64,000 nt of DNA from Stappia albiluteola (GTDB lineage Bacteria; Pseudomonadota; Alphaproteobacteria; Rhizobiales; Stappiaceae). Every line of letters starts with the position of its first letter. Positions within the stretch are counted from its first letter, which is position 1. The position numbers were made by a program, and so were the translations under genes. Below are positions 19,795 through 29,184 of the stretch, piece after piece. A model generated the notes under the pieces. That model did not search any database, had not been told where the DNA came from, and worked only from the letters and a program-made list of their open reading frames with translations. The stretch covers positions 372,001 through 436,000 of the forward strand of contig NZ_JACFXV010000043.1 in assembly GCF_014050225.1 (NCBI RefSeq). The letters are read 5' to 3'.

Positions 19795-20973
19795 CTATTC
19801 GCTATTGGCCCTGATCTCGACGGCCAGCACGTCCGGGAGCGTCTGGGGCGCGATCATCGCGGTGCCGATGAGCTGGGCAATCGGAACCGGGTTGGCTGGC
19901 GTGGCCACGGCTCGAAGCGACTTCGGATCCTTGAGGAACGTCGTCAGGGCACCGGCAACCTTGTTCTGGAATTCCGGGTTGCCGATTACCGAAAGCATAA
20001 GCGGCAATGCTCCAGTGATCTGCTCAACGAAAGTGGCTCGATCAGTGCCGACCTCCTGCGCCTGACGGTCGAGGACGCGCTCCACGATGGAGCTGTTTTC
20101 AAGGTCGATGGCTAGGTGTTCGACGCCAAGGCCCTGAAGGAGCCCCAGCGCCTTTTCCGGGTCGCCCTGGGCCTGCTCCAGGCGGGCAACGACTTCACGG
20201 GTTACTCCATTGATGCGGGCCGCGAAGGCGAGATTGCCGACCTCCTTGCCTGCGATGGCGAGTTTCTCGAGGTTGAGAATGCCTTCGTCGGGCAGCCATT
20301 TGCCTGTGCCCTCGACGGAAAGGGTCATGTCCTCATAGCCGAGGTCGGTCAGCATCTTCTGGCCTTCCTCATCGAGGTCCGCCTTGGAAAGCCTGATGCC
20401 TTCGATCTGGAACGAGCCTGCGGTCGGCGTGTCGCCGTCAAGTGCATCGACGGTCGCCGCCACGCGCTCGATCGGCACGGCGCCGCGGCCCTCTGCCTTC
20501 AGCATGATGCCGAGCAGTTCCGCGCTCTTGTAAAGGGGAGCGACGGCATTGTCCTTGCCGGCCTTGCCGACTTCCTCGGGAGAGGGGAACACGGTGCCGA
20601 CCGTATGGAGGCTGTCGACGGTCACACCGCCGTCTTCGGCAGTCACGCTGATGTCGTTCAACCTGAAATCGGCAACCGTGAGCCGCTTGCTTTCAAGCAC
20701 TTCGGCACCCTCGAGCCGGGCTTCGCCGATCTCAAGCTTTGAGACCTTGCCGTCGGCGGCGACATCCGCCGTTATTGCGTCGATGGAGATCACGCCGCCA
20801 ACGTCCGAAACGGTCCCGATGGAGGTTACGGTCGCGCCGCCGGCCTCGATCGTGGTCAGGAAATGATCCGCTGTCGCATTGCCGGTGGTCTCGAAGGCGG
20901 ATGCCGGGGCTGCCAGCGCGAGCCCACAGGCAAGCGCCAAGGAGAAGGAGGTCAATGAGACCCGCGATGTCAT
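19795..20973 (-). CDS. Conserved-looking exported protein of unknown function
   Basis: A 392-residue protein with a clear Sec signal peptide (basic start, hydrophobic core LALACGLALAAP, cleavage after ASA around residue 26). The mature part has repeated beta-rich stretches (SIDAITADV, VSKLEIGEARLEGAEV, RLTVADFRLNDISV) and no cysteine or membrane segment, so it is probably periplasmic or surface-associated. GGGAG precedes the ATG. I do not recognise the family. Its gene follows the PfkB kinase gene on the same strand, 115 bases apart, so co-transcription is possible but no functional link is evident. Confidence 0.7.
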   Translation of the reverse strand: MTSRVSLTSFSLALACGLALAAPASAFETTGNATADHFLTTIEAGGATVTSIGTVSDVGGVISIDAITADVAADGKVSKLEIGEARLEGAEVLESKRLTVADFRLNDISVTAEDGGVTVDSLHTVGTVFPSPEEVGKAGKDNAVAPLYKSAELLGIMLKAEGRGAVPIERVAATVDALDGDTPTAGSFQIEGIRLSKADLDEEGQKMLTDLGYEDMTLSVEGTGKWLPDEGILNLEKLAIAGKEVGNLAFAARINGVTREVVARLEQAQGDPEKALGLLQGLGVEHLAIDLENSSIVERVLDRQAQEVGTDRATFVEQITGALPLMLSVIGNPEFQNKVAGALTTFLKDPKSLRAVATPANPVPIAQLIGTAMIAPQTLPDVLAVEIRANSE

Positions 20974-21088
20974 GTCGATGCTCCCTGTGATGGATTGGGA
21001 CGTCGGGGCGTGCCTCCCGGCGACCTTACGATGCGCCCGTATCGGTGTCGCGGCAAGCCGGGTACGGGCATCGGCAGGCCCGCGAGCT

Positions 21089-22000
21089 TCACGACGCGCC
21101 CGCCGCATTTAGCAAGTCGGACCAGCGCCGCCTGGCCGCCTCGACGTCAGCGATTGTCGGCAGGCTCGCCTCGTTGCCGAGATGACGGATGGAGTGGGCG
21201 GAGGCCGTCCGGGCAAAATCGAGATGCTCGATCCAGGGCCTGTCGGGCGCACTCATGTAGGAATAGAGATAGGCACCGTGAAAGATGTCCCCGGCGCCAC
21301 TTGTGTCCACGACTTCGTCCGCCGGCACGGGAAGTGCTGGAAGATGGGCAATCGGCGCGGCGTCATGGTACCAGTAGACGCCACGCTCGCCGAGTGTCAC
21401 CGCGCCGACCTTGCAGCCTTTGGTGCGCAGAAATTCGAGCGTTTCCGCAGGCGAGAGCGACAGTTTAGCGCAGAAGAGCTCCGAAACCACGGCAACGTCG
21501 ATGAACGGCAGCAACTCCATCGTGTCCTCGCGCACCGTGCCTCCGTCGAGCGAGGTGAGAATTCCGGCCTGCCGGCAGGTCCGCGCATAGTGGATCGCCG
21601 CGTCCGGCATGTGGCCGTCGACGTGGAGAGCACGGCAGTTGCCCAGGTTGAGCGGCTGGAAGGGATGAATGAAGGCGTTGTCCCGGCAGCGGACGATCGC
21701 GCGCTTGCCGTCATTCGGCATGATGAAGGAAATCGAGGATTCCCTGACTTTCCGGCCATGAACTGAAATGCCGTATTGCGCAGCCATGTCCAGGAACATG
21801 CGCGCGAGCCAGTCGTCCGCCTGCTGGCACATGAGGTCCGGCACGATGCCGAGTTTGGCGCAGGCAAACGCGGCAGTCACGGCATTGCCGCCGAAACTCA
21901 CTGCGTAGTCGCGGGCAATCGTCTTCTCGTCACCGGTCGGCAGGTCATCCGTCAGGAACGTTACGTCTATGTAGGCCTGGCCGATGAATAGCGCCTGCAT
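21089..22000 (-). CDS. PfkB-family carbohydrate kinase
   Basis: A 303-residue ribokinase-fold kinase. The N-terminal substrate motif FGGNAVTAAFACAKLG and the C-terminal anion-hole/catalytic motif DTSGAGDIFHGAYL, with its catalytic Asp, are intact. The start MQALFIGQAYIDVTF is typical. An upstream in-frame ATG at 22033 is less likely. The sugar or nucleoside substrate is not evident from context; neighbours are an exported unknown protein and a divergent c-di-GMP phosphodiesterase gene. Confidence 0.88.
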   Translation of the reverse strand: MQALFIGQAYIDVTFLTDDLPTGDEKTIARDYAVSFGGNAVTAAFACAKLGIVPDLMCQQADDWLARMFLDMAAQYGISVHGRKVRESSISFIMPNDGKRAIVRCRDNAFIHPFQPLNLGNCRALHVDGHMPDAAIHYARTCRQAGILTSLDGGTVREDTMELLPFIDVAVVSELFCAKLSLSPAETLEFLRTKGCKVGAVTLGERGVYWYHDAAPIAHLPALPVPADEVVDTSGAGDIFHGAYLYSYMSAPDRPWIEHLDFARTASAHSIRHLGNEASLPTIADVEAARRRWSDLLNAAGAS

Positions 22001-22185
22001 CGCATGCCAATCCCGTTGAATAGGATACTGCAAGTAGCTCTAGCCGCTTCGTCCGACCGCGTCCAGAAGGACGGGGCAAGCAGCGGTTGCGGCTCGCTGA
22101 TATTCCGCATTTTGGATGTGATTCAGATACCGTTTACCAAACTCATTCATAAACTGAGGCTGATGCTGCTTGCCAGGTTCAGCCC

Positions 22186-23790
22186 GTGTCGCGACGCTAT
22201 TCCACATTCTTGAAATCGCTTGCTATCGCGATCGTGCTCGCGGTTGCGCCTTTGGTTGCCGCGAATTTCATACTCGACAACTACGCCGAGACACAGGCGC
22301 GCGCAGAAATGAAGGCGATCGGTTCGCGTTATGTCGCCCGCGCCGAAAAAGCGATCGAGAATGCCGTTACGACGCTCCAGAAGCTGCACCGCAACGGCGT
22401 CACCACGTGCGCTGCACAGGACCGGGCCAGGTTCAGGGCGGTCATCGGCGAGGCGCCTTTCATCCAGAAGATCGGCCTTGTAGATGCCACGGGCATTCGT
22501 ATGTGCATCGTGCCCGATCAGCCGATCGACGGCGAGGCAATCCTGCCGCCCTTGCGTGAGGATGCGCCGCTCGTCGGCATCGGCATGCTGAAGGCGGGCT
22601 TCGAGGGGACGCGGGTCGCCCTGGTCAGCTGGCGTCTGGAAAATGGCGTTCGCTTGTTTGCCGAACTGCCGCCGGCGGCGATTTCAATCGATCCGGGTCC
22701 CGACTACCTGCGGGCCTATCGGCATGTGGAACTCAGGCTTTCCAGCGACGTCGTGTGGCTCACTTCCGGCGAGGCAGAGTCCACGCAGCGTCTCGGCAGC
22801 GACATGCCGATGGTGGAGATCTCGTCGTCGAAGCAGTATCCGCTGCAGGCTATCGTCACGGCGCCGCGGTCGGCGTCCGGAACGCTGGTCCGGGACCTGA
22901 AGGTGATCACGGCGATCGCAAGCGCCGGTTTCGCGCTACTCTTCGTGATGGGCGGCGTCTGGATATCCTGGCGGCCCGACAACGAAGCGGAAGATGAATT
23001 CGTCCAGGCGATCCGCAACGGAGAGTTCATCCCCTACTACCAGCCGGTGATGGATATCGAGACCGGCAAGCTGCGCGGCTGCGAAGTGCTGATGCGCTGG
23101 CAGCGGCCGGACGGTTCGGTGATTTCGCCGGGCCAGTTCATGACCTTCGCCGAGACCTCGGGCCACATTTTCGAGATGACCCGGCAGGTCATGCGCAAGA
23201 CCCGCGCCGAAATGGCCGATCTCTATCACGAGAATCCGGAGCTGAAGCTTTCGGTCAACTTGTTTGCCGGGCATTTCGAGGATCGCCAGATCGTCGAGGA
23301 TATCGTGCAGGTCTACGGCGATTCCCGCATCGCCTATCAGCAGATCGTTCTGGAGGTGACCGAGCGCCAACCGCTCGGAAACATGGATCTGGCCCGCAAG
23401 ATCATCGCGGAATTGCAGGCGCTCGGCGTTCGTGTCGCGCTGGATGATGTGGGCACGGGCCACGGCGGCCTTGCTTATCTGCAGCGGCTTGGCATCGATA
23501 TCATCAAGATCGACAAGATGTTCATCGACTATCTCGGCACGGACGACAATTCGACGACCATCGTCGATACGCTTGTCGAGCTCGCCGACAACCTTGGCAT
23601 GGGCATCATCGCCGAGGGCGTGGAAACCATGGAACAGATCGAGCGATTGCGCGCGCTCGGCGTCTCCGCCGCGCAGGGCTATATCTTCGCGCCGCCCTTG
23701 CCGGCGAAGCTTTTCATCGATCTGGCCAAAGCACTGGCCGCCAAGCCGGACGCCACCTTTGGCGAAGACTCGATCAAGCTTGTTGGCTAG
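22186..23790 (+). CDS. c-di-GMP phosphodiesterase with periplasmic CSS-type sensor (EAL)
   Basis: A 534-residue membrane protein. One N-terminal helix, a periplasmic CSS-motif-like domain (Cys in GVTTCAA and RMCIVPD), and a second helix (AGFALLFVMGGVW) precede a cytoplasmic EAL domain. Catalytic residues look intact: EVL in place of EAL, SVNLFAGHF, VLEVTERQ, ALDDVGTGHG, IIKIDK, IAEGVET and AAQGYIF. It should hydrolyse c-di-GMP in response to periplasmic redox state, as known for CSS-EAL proteins. GTG start. It sits directly upstream of the YcaO-TfuA region, but a 384-base gap separates them. Confidence 0.9.
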   Translation: MSRRYSTFLKSLAIAIVLAVAPLVAANFILDNYAETQARAEMKAIGSRYVARAEKAIENAVTTLQKLHRNGVTTCAAQDRARFRAVIGEAPFIQKIGLVDATGIRMCIVPDQPIDGEAILPPLREDAPLVGIGMLKAGFEGTRVALVSWRLENGVRLFAELPPAAISIDPGPDYLRAYRHVELRLSSDVVWLTSGEAESTQRLGSDMPMVEISSSKQYPLQAIVTAPRSASGTLVRDLKVITAIASAGFALLFVMGGVWISWRPDNEAEDEFVQAIRNGEFIPYYQPVMDIETGKLRGCEVLMRWQRPDGSVISPGQFMTFAETSGHIFEMTRQVMRKTRAEMADLYHENPELKLSVNLFAGHFEDRQIVEDIVQVYGDSRIAYQQIVLEVTERQPLGNMDLARKIIAELQALGVRVALDDVGTGHGGLAYLQRLGIDIIKIDKMFIDYLGTDDNSTTIVDTLVELADNLGMGIIAEGVETMEQIERLRALGVSAAQGYIFAPPLPAKLFIDLAKALAAKPDATFGEDSIKLVG

Positions 23791-24174
23791 GGCTCCGACC
23801 CTAGGGGAAATTACTTATCGGAAATTCCGCGAGAATTCCGAAATATTTCCGGGATTACCCGCTTGTCATCCAATGCCTTAAGAGGCACGATTGCACGGTT
23901 CGGCGAGTGAGGTGAGTATTCGCAATTTGCCCGTGCAGATCTCCCTGTTGCGGGAGCGTACGGCAACAAAAAAGCCTTCCGGCATTTTGCGCGATGCTTT
24001 CCGATGCATACCTTCCTTTCAGGGAAATGCCGTTTCGCGCACCATCGGGAGAGCCGGTATGCCTGAGCAGTTTCAGGTGCGAATGGCAAGGTGGCGCAAG
24101 GCGTTACGGAGGTGTCGCCTTGCCGTACATGCAGAGCCGGGGTGTTTGGTCCAATAGTCGGGAAGGCGGTAGCA
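23791..24174. promoter_or_regulatory. 384-base regulatory gap before the cyclase-ycaO-tfuA genes
   Basis: No convincing gene. A 6-bp inverted repeat (CTAGGG and CCCTAG, 23787-23804) spans the end of the EAL gene, without a T-run. Right after it, TTCCG occurs at 23825, 23836 and 23847, exactly 11 bp apart. It overlaps two palindromes, CGGAA-N-TTCCG (23819-23829) and GAAATATTTC (23840-23849). A weak TTGCAC at 23891 has no convincing -10 partner. A basic 81-codon open frame (GTG 23912 to 24157) is possible but has little support. GGAAGG at about 24161 is the binding site for the cyclase gene. Confidence 0.5.
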
Positions 24175-27100
24175 ATGTCGTTTGGCGAGCGACGTGAAGT
24201 CACCGCGTTATTCTACGATCTCATAGATTCTACAAAGCTGCTTACGCATTCCGACCTGGAGGAGTTCCAGGACGTGATTGCGGCTTTCCACGAGAAGACG
24301 AGCCGTGCCGTCCAGTCCCAGGGCGGATCCATCGGCGAGACTTTCGGCGATGGCGGCATGGCGTTCTTCGGGCATCCGGAACCGCTGGAGGATACGGCGA
24401 CGGCGGCGATCCAGGCCGGGCTCGATATCGTGCAGGCCTGCCGCAGGCTTGCAGCCGAGGCGGGCCGCGACGATCTTCACGTTCGCATCGGCATTGCCAC
24501 ATCGGAGGTCGTCGTTCAGCTTGGCGAGGCCAAGATCGGGGCGGGCGTAACGGGTCTCGCGCCGACGCTTGCCTCGCGCCTGCAGGGGTTGGCCGAGCCG
24601 GACACCGTCGTGGTTGGCGAACGCACGAGAGAGCTGGCGAGGCGACACTTTTCCTACACGTATCTTGGCGCGCACAAGCTGAAGGGCCTCGATGAGGAAC
24701 TCAATCTCTGGAGTGTCAAGCCGCGCGCCATCAGGGCGAGCCGTTTTCTTGCATCGGGTCGCCTGAGCACGCACCTGGTCGGGCGAAAGCGTGAGCTTGA
24801 GACGGCATTGGGTCTATGGAAGAAAGCGGCGTCAGGGCAGGGACAGACGCTGGTGCTGACAGGCGAGGCAGGGATCGGCAAGTCCCGCTTTGCCTACGAA
24901 GTCTTCCGTCGGACGCGTGCGGGACGATCCCGCTTGACCGTCCTACAATGCGATCCGCGAAGCTCCAACATTTCCATGTTTCCGCTGGCCGAACTCGTCA
25001 GGGCTTCCTCGGGCCTTGGCGAAGATATCGGGGCCCACGGCCTGGGTGCCGTGGCGGATCTGATGCAGGGCGAAGGGATCAGCGATCCCGAAGTCATCGA
25101 GACGATCGCATTTGCGGCCGGTGTCGCACCTGCACCCAACGGGCTCGCTGCCGAGGTGAACCCCCAGCGGGTGCGCGATCGCATCGTCTGGGCGATACAT
25201 GAGGTTCTGGCCGCCTGGGCACAGGCCGGGCCTGTCATCATCGCGGTGGAAGACCTGCATTGGATCGACCCGACTTCGCTCGACCTTCTCAAGGATCTGA
25301 CTGACTGGATAGCCGACAAGCCTATCCTTCTGGTGCTGACGATGCGTGACGCGCAGGGCTGGCTGGAGAGCCGAAAGGATGTCACGCATATTGCCTTAAA
25401 CAGACTGCAGGCAGACGAGATCGGCGATTTCGTTGCAAAGCTCATCCCTGGCGACGATCAGGATGGCGGGCGGGAGGCGGCCTTGCCGCTGATCTATCAG
25501 CGGACGAACGGAATCCCGCTTTTCCTTGAAGAACTTCTGCAATGGCTGAAGAACGAACCTGGAAACGGGGATGTGGATACGCTGACGAAGCTTTCCAACG
25601 CCCGGATATTCAGCTTCGAGAACCTGCTTTCGGCAAGGCTCGGCGCAAGCCGGCTAGCCAAGAGCGTGGCGCAGGCGGCTTCCGTGATCGGCCATGCCTT
25701 CGACGAAGAGACGCTCTGGTCGATCCTTCCCGACGTCGCCGCGAATGACATAACCCACGCGCTGGACGACCTGGTGGAAGCCAAGCTGCTGGTACGAAGA
25801 CGTGACGGAAGCGGCGGAACCTACGATTTTCGCCATGCGATGATCGAGGAAACGCTCTACGGCACCTTGCTGCGCAAGTCCCGCAGCGCACTGCACGAGA
25901 AGATCTATCTTGCCGCAAGCGCGGGCACGGCGCGCACGAAACTGGGTCCGGCGCGGCTCGCCGAGCATGCGGAACGGGCCGGCCTGTCGAAAGAGGCGGT
26001 GCGGAATTTCATTGCTGCGGCAAAGGAAAGTTCCATTCGTTCGGCGGTCGTCGAGGCACGGCATTTTCTGGAGCGGGCATCCAGGTTGCTGGAGGCTATC
26101 AATCCGGACGACGAACGCGAAAAGCTTGAACTGACGGCGTTGGCCGCGCTTGGGCCGATCCTCACCAGCACGCAGGGAACGCGCTCTCCGGAAGCCTGTC
26201 GGCTTTATGAAAGGGCGGTCGAGATTGCCCGCCGCCGTCCGATTCATGAGCAGGCCCAGTGGTTCCCGATCTATTGGGGCTGGTGGTATACGGGGGCCGA
26301 TTTCGGCATTCAGCGCGAACGGGCGGAAACGGTCATGTCTGACCTCAGGCAGGTCGCCGATCCGGAAGTGCAATTGCAGGTCCAGCATTGCGTCTGGGCG
26401 ATCGATTTCAACATGGGGCGGCACGACACTTGCGTAGCGGCGGTTGATGCAGGCCTTGAGCTCTATCAGGCCGGCCGCGGCCGCGAAAGCCTGACGCTTT
26501 ATGGCGGCCACGACCCCCGCGTCTGCGGACTCGGACAAAAGGGCCTGTCGCTCTGGTTCAAGGGTTTTCCCTCCCGGGCCCTCGCTTCTGTCGAGGAGTC
26601 TCTTCGATGGGCGCGTGAGATCAGGCATATGGGCAGTGAATGCCATGCCTGCGACATCGCCGCGATGCTGCATCGATATCGCAGGGATTACGGGTCATTG
26701 CGGGAAGTTATTGGCAATATGCGCGAGTTGGCGCGCAAGCACGATCTGCCGTCCCTGGACGCCAAAAGCATGATCTTTGAAGGCTGGTGCATGGCGGAGC
26801 TTGGCGACCCGGCCGCCGGTGGGACGGCTGCGGAAGAAGGTGCGGCAATCCTTGCGGGGATTGGAACGCGAGAGGACTTCCCCGTTTATTCCGAGATGCG
26901 GGCGGAAATCCTCGCCATGCAGGGGGAAACGGCCGCCGCGCTAAGCCTGCTGAACGAAGCGCTGGCGGAAGCCGAGGCGACCGGCCATCGCTATTGGCTG
27001 GCAGAGCTTTACCGTCGCCGGGCGCTGGTTCTTGATCAGCGCGGCGAGGGGAAGACCGAAGTGGTGGACGCCCTCAACCGGGCGCTTGCGGTGGCGCAGG

Positions 27101-27288
27101 ACCAGGGAGCGAAGCTGCTCTTCCTTATGGCCTATCATACCGCACTGGAGCTTGGGGTTGCCGACGAGATCGAGCCCGAGTTCCATCAACAGGCTCTGGC
27201 GGCGGCGAAAACGGTCGAACAATCCACCGAGATGGCAGCGTTGCTGGCCTCGATTGCAGCGAAGGCTGGCGCGGCTTTCCCGGGATGA
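24175..27288 (+). CDS. Class III cyclase-like domain / AAA ATPase / helical-repeat signalling protein
   Basis: A 1037-residue cytoplasmic protein. Residues 1-180 are a class III nucleotide cyclase homology domain with both metal-binding Asp (D15 in FYDLIDST, D59 in FGDGG) and the Arg (R135 in ASRLQ). The usual substrate Lys is Glu (E55), the adenine-binding Asp is Gly (G124), and the transition-state Asn is Thr (T131). An AAA_16 ATPase follows (Walker A GEAGIGKS near 230-237, Walker B VIIAVEDLHWID). A long helical C terminus with TPR-like repeats completes it. This is the layout of bacterial cyclase-AAA regulators. The start at 24175 has GGAAGG upstream; an in-frame extension of 28 codons is unlikely. 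It overlaps ycaO by 4 bases (ATGA), so it probably senses or regulates for that system (inference). Confidence 0.88.
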   Translation: MSFGERREVTALFYDLIDSTKLLTHSDLEEFQDVIAAFHEKTSRAVQSQGGSIGETFGDGGMAFFGHPEPLEDTATAAIQAGLDIVQACRRLAAEAGRDDLHVRIGIATSEVVVQLGEAKIGAGVTGLAPTLASRLQGLAEPDTVVVGERTRELARRHFSYTYLGAHKLKGLDEELNLWSVKPRAIRASRFLASGRLSTHLVGRKRELETALGLWKKAASGQGQTLVLTGEAGIGKSRFAYEVFRRTRAGRSRLTVLQCDPRSSNISMFPLAELVRASSGLGEDIGAHGLGAVADLMQGEGISDPEVIETIAFAAGVAPAPNGLAAEVNPQRVRDRIVWAIHEVLAAWAQAGPVIIAVEDLHWIDPTSLDLLKDLTDWIADKPILLVLTMRDAQGWLESRKDVTHIALNRLQADEIGDFVAKLIPGDDQDGGREAALPLIYQRTNGIPLFLEELLQWLKNEPGNGDVDTLTKLSNARIFSFENLLSARLGASRLAKSVAQAASVIGHAFDEETLWSILPDVAANDITHALDDLVEAKLLVRRRDGSGGTYDFRHAMIEETLYGTLLRKSRSALHEKIYLAASAGTARTKLGPARLAEHAERAGLSKEAVRNFIAAAKESSIRSAVVEARHFLERASRLLEAINPDDEREKLELTALAALGPILTSTQGTRSPEACRLYERAVEIARRRPIHEQAQWFPIYWGWWYTGADFGIQRERAETVMSDLRQVADPEVQLQVQHCVWAIDFNMGRHDTCVAAVDAGLELYQAGRGRESLTLYGGHDPRVCGLGQKGLSLWFKGFPSRALASVEESLRWAREIRHMGSECHACDIAAMLHRYRRDYGSLREVIGNMRELARKHDLPSLDAKSMIFEGWCMAELGDPAAGGTAAEEGAAILAGIGTREDFPVYSEMRAEILAMQGETAAALSLLNEALAEAEATGHRYWLAELYRRRALVLDQRGEGKTEVVDALNRALAVAQDQGAKLLFLMAYHTALELGVADEIEPEFHQQALAAAKTVEQSTEMAALLASIAAKAGAAFPG

Positions 27289-28415
27289 CGGGACTCCCCA
27301 CCAGCGACGCGCTGAAGCGCCTGCTGCCGCTGGCGCCGAGGCTCGGCATCACCCGGATCGGAGACCTTACCGGTCTAGACCGGATCGGTATTCCGGTTGT
27401 CCAGGCCGTAAGACCGCTCGGTCTTGCAAATTCCGTCACCCAGGGAAAGGGGACGAGCCTGGATGCGGCAGCCGTTTCCGCGATCATGGAAGCTGCCGAG
27501 CAGTTTTTTGCAGAACGCGTTGACGTCATGGACCCAGTGATGGCTACAGCCCTGGAGTTGGGTGCCGATACCGCATCCTTCGGGCTTCACCTGCTGGAAG
27601 GTGTTGCTGAGGATTGGCATCGACGATCGCTGGCCTGGTTGCCGGCGGAAGACCTGCTGGGCGGCCCTGGCGGCTGGTTGCCGATGGAACTGGTGCACAC
27701 CGCCTATATAGATCCGCCACTGGCATCGGACGGAGTATTTGAGGCTTCGACCACGGGCCTTGCCTGCGGCTTCTGTCGGCAGCAGGCACAGCTGCACGGG
27801 CTTCTGGAATGTATCGAACGCGACGCCATCGCCCGGGCGCAGCAAACGCACGGTTTCTTCCATCGCTTCCGGTTCGAGCCCCAAACGCTCGAAGACGAGA
27901 CGCTGACTTTGCTGATCGAAATGCTCCAGGCAGCGGGGCTGATTGCCGCATTCTGGGCAGCAGATGCGGCGGGGAATGTGCCGACCGTCTGGTGCCAGAT
28001 CATGGAAGATGAAGGCGCGGTGCCGTTGATGCCGTTGCCCGCCGAAGGATTTGCATCTGCGCTCGACTTCAAACGGGCGTCGCGTGGGGCCCTGCTGGAG
28101 GCCGCGCAGTCTCGGCTTGCGGCGATATCCGGCGCAAGGGACGATATCAGCCGGCTTGCATTCCCCGCCCGCTTCGACTGGGAGGCGATCGACACCCATC
28201 GCCGCTTCCTGCGCGAGGGAAAAAAGTCGTTTTGCTATGAGGATCTCGCGAACCGGGAAATCAGCGGTGGCTCGGCGCTCGACCCAGTCGTGGAACGCCT
28301 TGCTGCCGACGGAATTACCTCGGTCCTGCATGTTGCGCTCGACAACACACCGTGCCCAGAGATTTTGGCGAGCCGCATATTCGTGCCCCAATTCTTGCCG
28401 CTGCGGGAGGCATGA
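27285..28415 (+). CDS. YcaO-domain ATP-dependent amide-modifying enzyme
   Basis: A 376-residue YcaO protein. YcaO enzymes phosphorylate a backbone amide with ATP so that a nucleophile can form an azoline, amidine or thioamide. Visible family features: QGKGTSLDAAAVSAIMEAAE (residues 53-72), a STTGLACG loop (155-162), LLECIERD (173-180) supplying metal/ATP-binding Glu, and a late ALLEAAQSRLAAISGARDD segment. The C terminus (FVPQFLPLREA) lacks the PxPxP tail common in azoline-forming members. It is paired with tfuA 4 bases downstream, as in thioamide-forming systems. No RRE leader-binding domain is present. Start codon overlaps the cyclase stop. Confidence 0.93.
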   Translation: MTGLPTSDALKRLLPLAPRLGITRIGDLTGLDRIGIPVVQAVRPLGLANSVTQGKGTSLDAAAVSAIMEAAEQFFAERVDVMDPVMATALELGADTASFGLHLLEGVAEDWHRRSLAWLPAEDLLGGPGGWLPMELVHTAYIDPPLASDGVFEASTTGLACGFCRQQAQLHGLLECIERDAIARAQQTHGFFHRFRFEPQTLEDETLTLLIEMLQAAGLIAAFWAADAAGNVPTVWCQIMEDEGAVPLMPLPAEGFASALDFKRASRGALLEAAQSRLAAISGARDDISRLAFPARFDWEAIDTHRRFLREGKKSFCYEDLANREISGGSALDPVVERLAADGITSVLHVALDNTPCPEILASRIFVPQFLPLREA

Positions 28416-28419
28416 AGCG

Positions 28420-29184
28420 ATGGCGGCTAATTCGGCGAACGATTTGCCCGTTGTCTTTCTCGGTCCCTCATTGCCGCGCATCGAGGCGGAGCAGGCCCTT
28501 GCCGCTCATTACCTTCCGCCTGCCTCACAAGGTTCGGTGGTGAGGGCAGTCCTTGACTATCGTCCACCGGCCATCGTGCTGATCGACGGCGCATTCCAGG
28601 GAGAGCCGGCGGTCAGGCACAAGGAAATCCTTTGGGCGCTTTCGCAGGGTATCCCGGTATTCGGAGCTTCCAGCATGGGCGCGCTCCGCGCGGCGGAACT
28701 GGCGCCTTTTGGAATGACGGGCATCGGTTTGATCTATCGCTGGTACAGGCGCTTTCCTTTGCTGGCCGACGATGCGGTGGCGGTGCTGCATGGCCCGGCC
28801 GAACTTGGCTCCATGCCACTCACCACCTCGCTGGTCGATTTGAGGCGGACCTTTCGCCGGGCGGAACGAGAGGGGGTCATCGATGCACAGCAGTCGGCAA
28901 GGCTGTGTGATGTGGCCGCCATGCTGAATTTCCGCGACAGGACGATCCTGCGCGCGGTGGAAAGAGCGGTCGGGCTCAAGGGAGATAGTTCGCGGGCGTT
29001 GGAAATAGTCGCGAGCCTGACGCACTGTATCGTCATGCAAAAGAAGGGCGATGCCCTGGCTGCGCTTCGATTGGTTGCAAAACTTATCGATAAGGGCGGC
29101 CTTCCCAAGCCGAATCCCATTGAGTTCGTAACAACGACAACCTTTATTAGAGACCTCGTTCACAGCGGCATAAGGCTGACATGA
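28420..29184 (+). CDS. tfuA: TfuA-like protein, YcaO partner
   Basis: A 254-residue TfuA-domain protein. Motifs VFLGPSLPRIEA at the start, then VLIDGAFQGEP, RHKEILWAL and VFGASSMGALRAAELAPFGM, are the core of the family. TfuA proteins accompany YcaO enzymes; in thioviridamide-type clusters and in methyl-coenzyme M reductase modification the pair installs thioamides, with TfuA thought to help deliver sulfide. The name comes from trifolitoxin clusters of rhizobia. GGGAGG in the end of ycaO is 8 bases upstream. The frame is open further upstream through ycaO, but the ATG at 28420 gives the family N terminus. Confidence 0.93.
   Translation: MAANSANDLPVVFLGPSLPRIEAEQALAAHYLPPASQGSVVRAVLDYRPPAIVLIDGAFQGEPAVRHKEILWALSQGIPVFGASSMGALRAAELAPFGMTGIGLIYRWYRRFPLLADDAVAVLHGPAELGSMPLTTSLVDLRRTFRRAEREGVIDAQQSARLCDVAAMLNFRDRTILRAVERAVGLKGDSSRALEIVASLTHCIVMQKKGDALAALRLVAKLIDKGGLPKPNPIEFVTTTTFIRDLVHSGIRLT

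Noticed and set aside
23787-23804. CTAGGG/CCCTAG inverted repeat as a terminator of the EAL gene
   Set aside because: Only a 6-bp stem and no T-run; better treated as part of the regulatory gap.
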